Source of the DNA: Spiractinospora alimapuensis
GTDB taxonomy: Bacteria; Actinomycetota; Actinomycetes; Streptosporangiales; Streptosporangiaceae
DNA: 64,000 nt
Assembly (NCBI RefSeq): GCF_018437505.1
Contig: NZ_CP072467.1
Location: 186,001-250,000, forward strand
Direction: 5' to 3'
Shown: positions 7,413 through 15,575 of the stretch, piece after piece
Position numbering within the stretch: the first letter of the stretch is position 1
Layout: every line of letters starts with the position of its first letter
Made by a program: the position numbers and the translations under genes
The notes under the pieces: model-generated
Told to the model about the DNA's origin: nothing
Databases searched by the model: none
Seen by the model: only the letters and a program-made list of their open reading frames with translations

Positions 7413-9527
7413 ATGTCCTCAGGAATCGACCCCGAAATCCACGCCGAGCGAGAGTTCCTCGCCCACGCCCGTGCCTCGCTGCGTTGGCGGCAGCGCGACG
7501 TCTCCGTTACGCCGTCCGTGCAGGACAGCTCGGAGGACGCCGACTACACCGTCGTCAACCGGCTCCTGCGGTGGGATCGGGAACGCTACGCCGAAGCCCT
7601 CGCCGACCTGCCCGACGTGCCGCTGTTCTTCGGGCGGATGGACTACCCTGCCGGAACCGTCTTCGAGGACGACGGCGCGGACCGGCCCACGCCGACACGC
7701 ACCCTCGACGCCGACCGTGTGTACGTGGGGCGTCGCCACGTTCGGGGCAGTGACGGAGACCCACTGGTCATCGACTGGCGCGCTCCGATCTCGGTGTCCT
7801 TCTACCGAGCGACGCCCGAGTCCCCCCACGGTGCCCGAGCACGCCGGCGCTACGGCTTCGAGTCGGGGACCCTGACGGCCTACGAGGACGAGTGGCTGCA
7901 CACCCAGGCCGCGGGGCACGACAGCGAGCTCCTCGCGACCCAGATCGAACGTCCCCGCTCCGGGCCGATGCGCGACATCGTGGCCACCATCCAACCGGAA
8001 CAGGACGACCTCGTGCGCGCCCCCGTCCGGCCCGCCCTGTGCGTCCAGGGAGCGCCGGGAACCGGGAAGACGGCGGTGGGGCTGCATCGCATCGCCTACC
8101 TCCTGTTCAACCTGCGCGACCAGCTCCGACAGGACGGCGGCGTCGTCATCCTGGGACCCAACCGCGCGTTCCTGTCCTACATCCGCAACGTGCTGCCCGC
8201 ACTGGGCGAGGTCGGCGTCCGGCAGACCACGGTCGAGGAACTCATCGCCCGGGCGCCGGTGCGGCGGGAGGAGCGGGTCGACGCCGCCCGGGTGAAGGGC
8301 GACGCCCGCATGGCGGAGGTCATCCGGCGGGCCCTGTGGGGGACCGTCGCGCCAGTGGAGGAAACCGTGGTGGTGGAGTGGGGATCGCGTCGGCTGCGGA
8401 TCCCCCCGGAGGAGTCGGCCCGAGCGGTGGCCGAGCTCACCGCGCTGGGTACCGGGTACGGCTCGGGGCCCACCCGCCTCACCCACCGGTTGGCCAACGT
8501 GGTGATGCGGCGGTTGGAGGAGCGGGGGGAGTCCTGCGACGCGCGAACCCAGACGGCGTTGCGGCGAGACAAGGCGCTGAAGGCGGCGGTGCGCCGAATG
8601 TGGCCCAAGGTCGACCCTGTTCGACTCGTGTACCGCCTCCTGACCGACCCCGGGGCGCTCGCCGCCGCGGCCGACGGTGTCCTGACCCCCGAGGAACAGG
8701 ACACGCTGCTGGGTGCCCCCCTCGGGCGTGGACCCCGCTCGGCGCGGTGGTCGGTCCAGGACCTGGCCCTGATCGACGAGGCGCACTGCCTGATCGAACG
8801 CCCCGACACCATCGGGCACATCGTGATCGACGAGGCGCAGGACCTCAGCCCGATGCAGAGCCGCGCCGTCGGTCGGCGGTGCAACCGTGGGTCGGTCACC
8901 GTGCTGGGCGACGTGGCGCAGGGCACGAGTCCGTGGGCGATCAACGACTGGGACGAACTGCTCGCCCACCTGGACCAGCCCGACGCCCACCTCGCGGTCC
9001 TCGACAAGGGATTCCGCGTCCCCGCGCAGATCATCGCGCTGGCCGCCCGTCTGTTGCCCCACATCGCCCCGGGTCTTGGCGCCCCCACTGGAGTTCGCCG
9101 GGCGCAGGGAGCGCTGACCATCACCGGAACCGAGGAGCACCGCCGCCTGGACACCCTGCTCGACACCTGCCGCTCCGCCCTCGAGGAGGACGGCGCGGTC
9201 GGCGTGATCGTGCCCGACGACGACATCGCGGACGTCACCGTCCGGCTGGCCACCGCGGACCTGCCGCACGCGGTGGTCGGACGCGACGAGGAGGCGATGG
9301 AGCGTTCCCGCCTCGTCTGTGTCCCCGCGACCCTGGCCAAGGGTCTGGAGTTCGATCACGTCATCGTGGTCGAACCCGCCCGCATCGTCGCCGCGGAGCA
9401 TCGCGGGCTGCACCGCCTCTACGTGGTCCTGACCCGAGCGGTCAGTGCCCTGCACATCATCCACGCCGAGCCCCTGCCCGAGGCCCTCGTGGCGGAGGAG
9501 CGCCCCACCGGGACCGGCGGCGGGTAG
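7413..9527 (+). CDS. HelD/HelR-like superfamily 1 ATPase (RNA polymerase recycling factor)
   Basis: This encodes a 704-residue UvrD-like superfamily 1 ATPase of the HelD group. Family members bind RNA polymerase, release stalled complexes and, in the actinobacterial HelR branch, can protect against rifamycins. The N-terminal arm (first 100 residues, LRWDRERYAEAL) is the secondary-channel coiled-coil region of the family. Conserved DWRAPISVSFYRA and RYGFESG follow. Walker A is GAPGTGKT (about 212-219), Walker B is VIDEAQDLSP, and the C-terminal motif VI is YVVLTRAV. Unlike true helicases, the protein lacks an obvious DNA-unwinding pin, although I cannot verify this without a structure. The ATG start matches the family start. 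It stands alone, convergent with the peptide operon. It is HelD-like; assignment to rifamycin tolerance is inference. Confidence 0.88.
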   Translation: MSSGIDPEIHAEREFLAHARASLRWRQRDVSVTPSVQDSSEDADYTVVNRLLRWDRERYAEALADLPDVPLFFGRMDYPAGTVFEDDGADRPTPTRTLDADRVYVGRRHVRGSDGDPLVIDWRAPISVSFYRATPESPHGARARRRYGFESGTLTAYEDEWLHTQAAGHDSELLATQIERPRSGPMRDIVATIQPEQDDLVRAPVRPALCVQGAPGTGKTAVGLHRIAYLLFNLRDQLRQDGGVVILGPNRAFLSYIRNVLPALGEVGVRQTTVEELIARAPVRREERVDAARVKGDARMAEVIRRALWGTVAPVEETVVVEWGSRRLRIPPEESARAVAELTALGTGYGSGPTRLTHRLANVVMRRLEERGESCDARTQTALRRDKALKAAVRRMWPKVDPVRLVYRLLTDPGALAAAADGVLTPEEQDTLLGAPLGRGPRSARWSVQDLALIDEAHCLIERPDTIGHIVIDEAQDLSPMQSRAVGRRCNRGSVTVLGDVAQGTSPWAINDWDELLAHLDQPDAHLAVLDKGFRVPAQIIALAARLLPHIAPGLGAPTGVRRAQGALTITGTEEHRRLDTLLDTCRSALEEDGAVGVIVPDDDIADVTVRLATADLPHAVVGRDEEAMERSRLVCVPATLAKGLEFDHVIVVEPARIVAAEHRGLHRLYVVLTRAVSALHIIHAEPLPEALVAEERPTGTGGG

Positions 9528-9538
9528 TCCGGTGTCCG

Positions 9539-9556
9539 CTTCCGGGGCGGCGGAAG
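9539..9556. terminator. Hairpin between convergent HelD gene and peptide operon
   Basis: CTTCCG at 9539-9544 pairs with CGGAAG at 9551-9556 around GGGCGG. With a two-base bulge the stem can be extended outward (CGCT with AGCG). It lies between the HelD stop (9527) and the signal-peptidase stop (9582) and may act in both directions. Confidence 0.35.
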
Positions 9557-9581
9557 GAGCGCCCGGGGGCGAGGGCGGGCC

Positions 9582-10055
9582 TCAACCCATGCGGCGGCGG
9601 ACCGTGCCGAGGCAGTGCCTGGCGTGGATGAGACCGTAGTGGCGGGAGTCGATGCTCGCGTCGGCGTTGTCGCCGCGCAGCGCGACCATCCCCTCGGGCA
9701 CGTGACTCCGGTCGGAGATCACGTCGTCGGGGACCGGATCGCCGGCGACGGCGGCGACGCGTTTGATCAGGCGTCCGTGCACGGTGGTGGTCGTGGGTGT
9801 CTCGACGTGTCGGTCGGGTCCGCCCAGGGAGGCGACGTCCACCTCGATACGCGGTAGGTCGACCACGACGACGGTGTCGCGCGTCGGGGCTCCGTGCCGA
9901 CGGTTCCGGAGGGCGAGGAGCCGTTCGCCGTCGTGGTAGGTCGGGGCCATGCTGGATCCGTGCACGGTGACGACGAGATATCGCCGTCGGGCCCACAGCA
10001 CCCCGCCGATCAACGCGACCACCAGCGACGTCACCACAACGGCGATAAAGGACAT
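9582..10055 (-). CDS. S26 family signal peptidase of the Cys-rich peptide operon
   Basis: This encodes a 157-residue membrane-anchored serine protease of the signal peptidase I family. One N-terminal helix (residues 3-22) is followed by the catalytic serine motif GSSMAPT (Ser35) and the catalytic lysine motif GRLIKRVAAVAGD (Lys98). Ser-Lys spacing, the LRGDNADASIDSR motif and the small size are normal for dedicated S26 enzymes of actinomycetes. Its ATG has GAGGAGGG just upstream and follows the MauE gene by 24 bases. It is the last gene of the minus-strand operon. Because both peptide precursors in the operon have Ala-x-Ala sites before their cysteine-rich part, its likely job is to remove their leaders; this is inference from context. 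Confidence 0.85.
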   Translation of the reverse strand: MSFIAVVVTSLVVALIGGVLWARRRYLVVTVHGSSMAPTYHDGERLLALRNRRHGAPTRDTVVVVDLPRIEVDVASLGGPDRHVETPTTTTVHGRLIKRVAAVAGDPVPDDVISDRSHVPEGMVALRGDNADASIDSRHYGLIHARHCLGTVRRRMG

Positions 10056-10079
10056 GACCCTCCTCGTTCTCGTGGGACC

Positions 10080-10688
10080 TCAGCCCCGACGTCGTAGCGC
10101 CGGCACGGGTGTCCGTCGCCGCGTGGTCTGTCGCGTCGTGTCCCCGACCGTGCCCGATACGGGCCGGAATAGCTCGGCGAGATCGTCCAAGGCGATGACC
10201 AGTACCGCGAACAGGACCCCGACCGCGGCCGCGACACCGACGGACGGTGTGGCCGTAACCACCGTCGGCGACGCCACCGCGCCGAGCGTGGCCGTGGCGA
10301 GGAGTAGGAACGCGTTTCGCACGATGTGCCGCGGGGCGAATGCCGCTCCGCGGTGCCCGAAACACGCGCAACGCGCCTCGTCGCCACGGAGTACGGCGCG
10401 CGCCGCGACCACGGTGAACACCGCCATCAGCGTGAACGACACCGCCGCCGCGCCACGCGAGATCCACACCGACGGACCGAACAGCGCGACCACGAGGGCT
10501 ACGGCCGCGAAGGCCTCCACAGCCGGCACCAGCCACACCGGCGCCCGGGTCGCCCGGGAGCGCAAGAGCCCCAGAGCGACCAGCGAGTCGGTGAAACCGC
10601 TCAGGTCGCGCAGCTTGCCGACGGCTGACGAGACGAACACCGTCGCCAGCAGCGCGGTCGCGGCCACCGCGAGGACGTCGCTCTCCAT
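10080..10688 (-). CDS. MauE/DoxX-like redox-associated membrane protein
   Basis: This encodes a 202-residue integral membrane protein of the MauE (methylamine utilisation) type. It has four to five hydrophobic helices. A CACFG motif (Cys107, Cys109) sits at a membrane edge, preceded by DEAR, as in MauE relatives that shuttle electrons for disulfide formation. The C-terminus is a short basic tail. It starts seven bases after the ABC transporter stop with AGGTGA as ribosome-binding site, so it is in the same operon. Together with the thioredoxin-like protein upstream it forms a MauD/MauE-type pair that could oxidise the ten-cysteine peptides. The family assignment is fairly firm and the substrate is inferred. 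Confidence 0.8.
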   Translation of the reverse strand: MESDVLAVAATALLATVFVSSAVGKLRDLSGFTDSLVALGLLRSRATRAPVWLVPAVEAFAAVALVVALFGPSVWISRGAAAVSFTLMAVFTVVAARAVLRGDEARCACFGHRGAAFAPRHIVRNAFLLLATATLGAVASPTVVTATPSVGVAAAVGVLFAVLVIALDDLAELFRPVSGTVGDTTRQTTRRRTPVPALRRRG

Positions 10689-10695
10689 GGGTCAC

Positions 10696-12471
10696 CTATT
10701 TCTGGTAGCCGGAGGCCTGCAGCGAGAACAGGTGCGCGTAGACCCCCTGGGTGGACATGAGTTCGTCGTGGGTGCCCTCCTCCGTGATGGCGCCGTCCTC
10801 CAGAACCAGGAGCCGATCAGCGTCGCGCACCACGCCCAGACGGTGTGAGATCAGCAGGCTGGCCTGGCCACGGCGCAGGTGACGCAGCCGTGAGTGCACC
10901 TCGTACTCGGCTTCGGCGTCCAGACCGGAGCTCGGCTCGTCCAGGATGACCAGGTCCCGTTCACCACGGAGCAGCGCGCGGGCGATCGCCACCCGTTGCC
11001 CCTGGCCACCGGACAGATAGACACCCTCGGACTCCTCTCCGTCCTGGAAGAAGGAGCGCGTGACCAGCGAGTCGTAGCCTCGGGGGAGCTCGCGCAGCAT
11101 CGAGTCCGCCCCGGCGTTCTCGGCGGCGGTGGTGATGGCGGAACGGTCCTCCAACAGCGACAGCTCGCCGAGGCCGATGTTCTCGCCCGCCGTCATCTCG
11201 TAGACCATGAAGTCCTGGAACACGGTCGTGATCCGTTCGCGCAGGAGCTCCGGATCCACGTCGCGCAGGTCCACCCCGTTCCAGAGGATCGCGCCGTGGG
11301 TCGGGTCGTAGAACCGGCAGAGCAGCTTGACGAGCGTGGACTTCCCGGCCCCGTTCTTGCCGACCAGACCGGTGCTCCCGCCGAAGGGGACGGTCAGCGA
11401 GACCCCGCGTAGCACCCAGGGGTGCTCGGGGCCGTAGCGGAACCACACGTCCCGGAACTCGATCGCGCCCGGAGGCGGGGGTGGGGGGAGAGCACCGACG
11501 GGCATCTCCGGTTCGACGGTCACCACGTGCCGGTAGTGGGCGAACATCAACAGCTCGTGGTGCGCCAGCGCGACCTGGGTGACCAGGGTGCCCAGAGACG
11601 ACTGCACGCCGGCGACCGCGGCGATGAAGAGCGCGACGTCACCGGGGGTGAGAACTCCGGAGCTCGCCTGGGCGATCGCCCACACCAGCCCCGCCCCGGA
11701 GATCAGTGCGGAGACGACACCAAGAAGGGTCTGCACCGCCAGGGTGCGCCGGTCGATCCGGCGTTCCTCGGCGTTGGCGGTCTGGCGCTCGGTCATCATC
11801 CGACCGTGGAGGAACCCACCGAGCCCGAAGAGGCGGGTCTCCTTGGCCGCGGTGACGCTGCTCATGAGGTCGCTGTAGACGAGTTCGCGGCGTTCCACGG
11901 GGCCGATGCGCCACAACATCGCGGCCCTGCGTCGGGACAGGGCGATCTCCGCCATGAGAGCCGGAAGGGCCCCCGCCAGCACGGCCATCGCCATCACCGG
12001 ACTGATTACGAGCAGGGATCCGAGGAACCCGAGGATGGTGATGGCGCCCGCCGCCAGCTCCAGACCGGCCTCCACGATCTGGGCCGGAGTCTTGCCGCCC
12101 GCCTGGGCGGCGAGCCGAAGCCGGTCCAGGAACGCCGGGTTCTCCAACCGGGCGAGTCCGGGAAGACGGTTCACCGCTCGGTACAGGCGTGCCTGGGCGA
12201 GCACGCCCACCCGTCGGCTCAACTCGGTCGTGGAGTAGGTACGTACCTCCTGGCTCACCGCGATCGCGAGACCGGCGACCGCCAGGCCCAGTGCGAGCGG
12301 GAGGACCTGCGCCAACGCGCCCTCCCCGGTGAGGAGGTCGATGACGAGCTTCGTCAACCACGCGGTGAGGACCGGGACCGTCGCCGCGACTACGGTCGCG
12401 GCGACGAGGACCGCGCTGTGCCACCGGCCCGCGCGCCAGACGATCTCCAGCGCGGCAACGACGCCTCTCAC
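10696..12471 (-). CDS. ABC exporter (fused permease-ATPase) of the Cys-rich peptide operon
   Basis: This encodes a 591-residue half-transporter with an N-terminal six-helix membrane domain (about 1-310) and a C-terminal ATPase (about 340-591). Motifs are Walker A GKNGAGKST, signature LSGGQGQR, Walker B LVILDEPSS and switch ISHR. There is no N-terminal C39 peptidase domain, so leader removal must be done elsewhere, which fits the S26 protease in the same operon. The GTG start overlaps the TGA of the thioredoxin gene (GTGA at 12468-12471), indicating translational coupling. Homodimeric exporters of this build often serve bacteriocin and lantibiotic clusters. The peptide products of this operon are the obvious cargo; this is inferred from position. 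Confidence 0.88.
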   Translation of the reverse strand: MRGVVAALEIVWRAGRWHSAVLVAATVVAATVPVLTAWLTKLVIDLLTGEGALAQVLPLALGLAVAGLAIAVSQEVRTYSTTELSRRVGVLAQARLYRAVNRLPGLARLENPAFLDRLRLAAQAGGKTPAQIVEAGLELAAGAITILGFLGSLLVISPVMAMAVLAGALPALMAEIALSRRRAAMLWRIGPVERRELVYSDLMSSVTAAKETRLFGLGGFLHGRMMTERQTANAEERRIDRRTLAVQTLLGVVSALISGAGLVWAIAQASSGVLTPGDVALFIAAVAGVQSSLGTLVTQVALAHHELLMFAHYRHVVTVEPEMPVGALPPPPPPGAIEFRDVWFRYGPEHPWVLRGVSLTVPFGGSTGLVGKNGAGKSTLVKLLCRFYDPTHGAILWNGVDLRDVDPELLRERITTVFQDFMVYEMTAGENIGLGELSLLEDRSAITTAAENAGADSMLRELPRGYDSLVTRSFFQDGEESEGVYLSGGQGQRVAIARALLRGERDLVILDEPSSGLDAEAEYEVHSRLRHLRRGQASLLISHRLGVVRDADRLLVLEDGAITEEGTHDELMSTQGVYAHLFSLQASGYQK

Positions 12472-13013
12472 CGCTGGCCAGCACCCACGCGTCCGCCCAC
12501 CACCTCGTCGTTCGAGGCGGTCAGCACGGTGCCGTCGTCACCCGTACGGCACATCACGGGGAACGCCTGGACGGCGAAGGCCTTGGCGACCGGCCCGTGC
12601 GTGTCCTCCACGATCACGTGCGTCACCTCGGACAGAGTGGCGACCATCTCGGTGGACTCCTCCGGACCGCCCACGACGACCGCCATCGTCGGTGGGGATT
12701 CGGGATCGGCCGCCGCCGCGGCGAAGCGGGGCACCCACTCGTGGCAGGGGCCGCAGCCCGGCATGAAGAACCCCACCAGCGCGGGACCGGCCACGGTCTC
12801 GTGGGAGACCTCGCGGCCGTCCACCGTGGTGGCGGTGAACTCCTCGGGGCGCTGTCCGGGCAGAAGGATGCCGTCGTCGGGGGTGAAGCCGCCGGACATC
12901 TGCTCGAAGCGTTCGGTGTGGTCACGCAGCCGGCGCACCACTCCGAGGGTGAGGACCAGGTTCAGCACGGCCACCAGGCCGACGAGGACAACAACCGCGG
13001 TGAGGAAACCCAT
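12468..13013 (-). CDS. Membrane-anchored TlpA/MauD-like thioredoxin-fold protein
   Basis: This encodes a 181-residue protein with one N-terminal signal-anchor helix (residues 3-25) and an extracytoplasmic thioredoxin-like domain. The active site is CGPC (Cys87-Cys90, in FMPGCGPCHEW) and the cis-proline loop is FPVMC. The extra Cys three residues after that proline is unusual. The domain order and length match MauD/TlpA-type proteins. It follows the second peptide gene by about 130 bases and overlaps the exporter start. With MauE it likely sets the disulfides of the cysteine-rich peptides or keeps their thiols reduced until folding; direction of electron flow is not decidable here. Confidence 0.83.
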   Translation of the reverse strand: MGFLTAVVVLVGLVAVLNLVLTLGVVRRLRDHTERFEQMSGGFTPDDGILLPGQRPEEFTATTVDGREVSHETVAGPALVGFFMPGCGPCHEWVPRFAAAAADPESPPTMAVVVGGPEESTEMVATLSEVTHVIVEDTHGPVAKAFAVQAFPVMCRTGDDGTVLTASNDEVVGGRVGAGQR

Positions 13014-13143
13014 GTGAGTATCGCCCAAATCTGTGTCGTGGTGGGTAGCGGAAGGTCGGGACCGGGCCCGAGCGCCAGTGGGGGACACCTCGCGGCGGGC
13101 GGGGCGGGTGGCGTGCCTCGCGCACACCACCCGCGTTCCAGGG

Positions 13144-13356
13144 TCAGACGCCGCAGCAGCCGGGCGCGCGACGCCAGGGACCACAGCTCGGGTAGCAGCA
13201 GGTGCGCTGTTCCCGTGGGCAGCCGAGGCCGCCGCTGCCGCACGAGAGGTTGCAGTTGCACCGGGTCTGCGTGGTGCACTGCTGTGCCTGTGCCGACACC
13301 GCGGGTGCGACGAGTGCCAGCAGCCGGTCACCGATTCGTTCTACAGCTCTCACCAA
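13144..13356 (-). CDS. Ten-cysteine peptide precursor 1
   Basis: This encodes a 70-residue precursor with a leader of about 24 residues (ERIGDRLLALVAPAVSAQA) and a core of about 46. The core has ten cysteines spaced C-x5-C-x-C-x3-C-x6-C-x6-CC-x3-C-x8-CC. It shares the block CGSGGLGCP and the leader motif ER-x-GDRLL with the second peptide. TTG at 13356 was chosen because AGGAGGG lies seven bases upstream and it lines up exactly with the ATG of the paralogue; an ATG further upstream (13401) would add residues with no counterpart. The hydrophobic stretch is short and preceded by acidic residues, so it is not a classical Sec signal. Ala-x-Ala before the core suggests cleavage by the operon's S26 peptidase. 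Bacteriocin, toxin or signal is possible; function unknown. Confidence 0.75.
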   Translation of the reverse strand: MVRAVERIGDRLLALVAPAVSAQAQQCTTQTRCNCNLSCGSGGLGCPREQRTCCYPSCGPWRRAPGCCGV

Positions 13357-13609
13357 TTGGATTCCCTCCTCGGGAGTGGTCGTCGACCAAAGCACTTCCA
13401 ACGATTCTCATCGTGTGTCTTTCGATGGAATTACTCGGAGAGAGGTGTGTCGCGAAGAGCGAGCGTGGAATTGGTGGATCCGGTAATGGTGGACGCGAGG
13501 TCGGTGCTCGGAGTTGTTCCCGTGACCCCGAATCCCGCGTCCCCAATTCCGTGCTGGTGGTGCGGCCTGCCGTGAACGCACCACCACATACCGCCGACGC
13601 GCTCGCGTC

Positions 13610-13825
13610 TTAGGCACAGCACCCGCTGGTCGACCAAGGTGTACAGGTCCCGGGGTTACAGCAGACCTGGCGCTCCTGCGGGCACCCCAGTCCACCGCTG
13701 CCACACTGGCGGGAACAGTTGCACCGTGTGAAAGTCCGGCATGCCTGTGCCTTCGCTTCCGCGGACACCTTGGGCAGCGCCAAACTCAACAAACGGTCGC
13801 CGAGGCGTTCCATCACACCGACCAT
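13610..13825 (-). CDS. Ten-cysteine peptide precursor 2
   Basis: This encodes a 71-residue precursor, paralogous to precursor 1. The leader (MERLGDRLLSLALPKVSAEA from residue 5) precedes a core with ten cysteines spaced C-x5-C-x-C-x3-C-x6-C-x6-CC-x4-C-x7-CC. Only the last two gaps differ from precursor 1 and their sum is equal. Between cysteines the two cores diverge, apart from RCNC, CGSGGLGCP and PW, the pattern of duplicated secreted peptides under diversification. ATG 13825 has AAGAAGGGA upstream. It is the first gene of the minus-strand operon. A small hairpin (GACGC-GCTC-GCGTC, 13596-13609) abuts its stop and could leave the peptide mRNA more abundant than the downstream genes. Confidence 0.78.
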   Translation of the reverse strand: MVGVMERLGDRLLSLALPKVSAEAKAQACRTFTRCNCSRQCGSGGLGCPQERQVCCNPGTCTPWSTSGCCA

Positions 13826-14232
13826 AAAGCCATCCCTTCTTTCTGCCGCTTATCGGCGTGTTGCGCAATACTGGAAATGATCATTCAGCGCAACGATTAA
13901 ACTATGAATCGGCGGCTCAGGGATGTCAATAGTTTGATGCTGGCCGCCCTGGGGCGTGGATTCGACGTTTGGATTTCGGCTGTCGTCGATTCGTGGACCC
14001 GGTGTGGACTCGGAGCTTGTCAGGCCGTCATGTTCGCGTGCCGGGTTGACGTGTCCCGCTCTGGGCGCCCGGTGCGGTGGCACCCACGGGTAGGACGGGA
14101 CAAGTTCCGGACATCAATGGGATCCTCCGTAACTCCCTGCGCACCGTGCTCGGATCCTCACAGGAATGGGACCGCTCGCGGCATTAGGTCGGGGGTGGAG
14201 GCGGACTATCGGGGCCGGTGGCTCAGGAGGGC
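13826..14232. other. Non-coding region upstream of the peptide operon
   Basis: There is no gene I can support in these 407 bases. The part nearest the peptide operon (about 13850-13910) is AT-richer and should contain the operon's minus-strand promoter. On the minus strand, TTGCGC is followed after 17 bases by TATTGC, which is only a weak match. The rest shows no coding bias or repeat. Confidence 0.4.
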
Positions 14233-15471
14233 TCAGGGGAGCGTGCCCCGCGCGATCTCCTCGGCGGCCGTGGTGGAATACGACGGCGCGTAGGTGTCCA
14301 GGAGGCGTCGCTCGGCGTCGGCGAGGGCGAGCCGTAGCGCCCCGAGGGTCACGGCGTCGTCGGCGAGCGTCGACAGACGCAGGATGGGCGCCACCAGTGT
14401 GCGACGGGCGAGGTGTCGGGACACCGAATCCAGTACGACGTCGCCCGCTCTGGTGATCCCACCACCGAGGACCACGATCTCGGGGTCGACCGCGGCGAGG
14501 AACGGGGCGAGCCCCCGCGCGAGGTGGGCGCACGCCTCGTCGACGGCGCGCAGCGCGGTCGCGTCACCGGTTCCGGCGGCGTGCAGGACCTCTCCCACGT
14601 CGGCGTAACCACCGGAGGAGAGGTCGCGCGCCCGTCGCAGGATCCAGGACGTCCCCACGCGCGACTCCAGGGGGCCAAGCCCGTCCGGTGTCGCGGCGGC
14701 CGGCTCCTCTGCGAGCTCCACGAATCCGATCTCCCCGGCGGCGCCGTGTGCCCCCTGATGGAGTCGGCCGTGGACCAGTACGGCACCACCTACGCGCGCG
14801 CCCCACTGGACCAGGACCAGACTGTCGGCGGCGCTGCCCACGCCGCTCCACTGCTCGGCCATCACGGCCAGGTTGACGTCGTTCTCCACGTGGACGTGGC
14901 AGTCGACGTGCCGGCCGAGTCGCTCGCCGAGGTCGAGTCCGTCCCAGCCAGGCAGCGACGGCGCGCGCACCACGAGTCCCCGGCGGGCGTCGACCACACC
15001 GGGCGTCCCGACCCCCAGCGCGGCAAGGCGCCCTTCCGGGATGGGGACGCGCGCCATGACGTCCCTGATGCCCGTCGTGACGAGTTCCAGCAGCGCCTCC
15101 GGATCACTCTGGTCGGAGACGGTGAGGCGTGTCTCGGCCACGATCCGTCCGTTGAGGTCGGCCGCGGAACACTGCACGCGGTTGGGGCCGACGTCGACAC
15201 CGACCACGTACCTGGCGTTGGCCCGGAACCGCAGGACGCGCGCGGGGCGTCCCATCCGGGGCAGGTCGTGGTCAGCCGTCTGGGCCTCCTCGACCCAGCC
15301 GTCCTCGATGAGTTGGTCCACCGCGGCGGTGACGGTGGGGCGGGACAGGCCGGTCGCCCGCATGAGCTCCCGGGCCCGGGCGGAGCCCTGGCCCCGGATC
15401 GCACGCAGTACCGCCGCGCAGTTCATCAGTCGCAGTGTCTGCGGCCCGCCACCCAGTCCGGATTGTTTCAC
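14233..15471 (-). CDS. ROK family transcriptional repressor
   Basis: This encodes a 412-residue ROK (repressor, ORF, kinase) protein. The N-terminal winged helix-turn-helix covers about residues 15-75 (ARELMRATGLSRPTVTAAVDQLIEDGW). It is followed by the sugar-kinase-like fold with VGVDVGPNRVQ, GVGTPGVVD, ENDVNLAV, GAAGEIGFVE and IVVLGGGI. The usual ROK zinc cysteine cluster after GAAGEIGH is absent and the histidine there is Phe, so sugar sensing may not use zinc. It is transcribed away from the sugar operon starting at 15576, with a palindrome in the shared intergenic region. It is therefore very likely the operon's sugar-responsive repressor. GTG 15471 is preceded by AAGGGG. Confidence 0.87.
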   Translation of the reverse strand: MKQSGLGGGPQTLRLMNCAAVLRAIRGQGSARARELMRATGLSRPTVTAAVDQLIEDGWVEEAQTADHDLPRMGRPARVLRFRANARYVVGVDVGPNRVQCSAADLNGRIVAETRLTVSDQSDPEALLELVTTGIRDVMARVPIPEGRLAALGVGTPGVVDARRGLVVRAPSLPGWDGLDLGERLGRHVDCHVHVENDVNLAVMAEQWSGVGSAADSLVLVQWGARVGGAVLVHGRLHQGAHGAAGEIGFVELAEEPAAATPDGLGPLESRVGTSWILRRARDLSSGGYADVGEVLHAAGTGDATALRAVDEACAHLARGLAPFLAAVDPEIVVLGGGITRAGDVVLDSVSRHLARRTLVAPILRLSTLADDAVTLGALRLALADAERRLLDTYAPSYSTTAAEEIARGTLP

Positions 15472-15509
15472 GCTGCCCCTTGACCACGTCGCTGTCGACC
15501 CTACATAGT

Positions 15510-15525
15510 TAGGGAAGTTTCTTTA
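15510..15525. promoter_or_regulatory. Candidate ROK operator
   Basis: TAGGGAAGTTTCTTTA is an imperfect palindrome (TA..GAA..TTC..TA) lying midway between the divergent ROK gene and the sugar operon. Its GAA/TTC core resembles ROK operators of actinomycetes. An AT-rich stretch extends to about 15535. Confidence 0.5.
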
Positions 15526-15575
15526 GTAAGTCTAGACCGAGATCTCCGCAGCTTTCGCCCCCCAAGGGAGAGATC

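Noticed and set aside
9582-13825. Lanthipeptide, lasso or sactipeptide cluster
   Set aside because: There is no LanB/LanM/LanC, lasso cyclase or radical-SAM gene, and the cores are rich in Cys but poor in Ser/Thr. The redox pair argues for disulfides.
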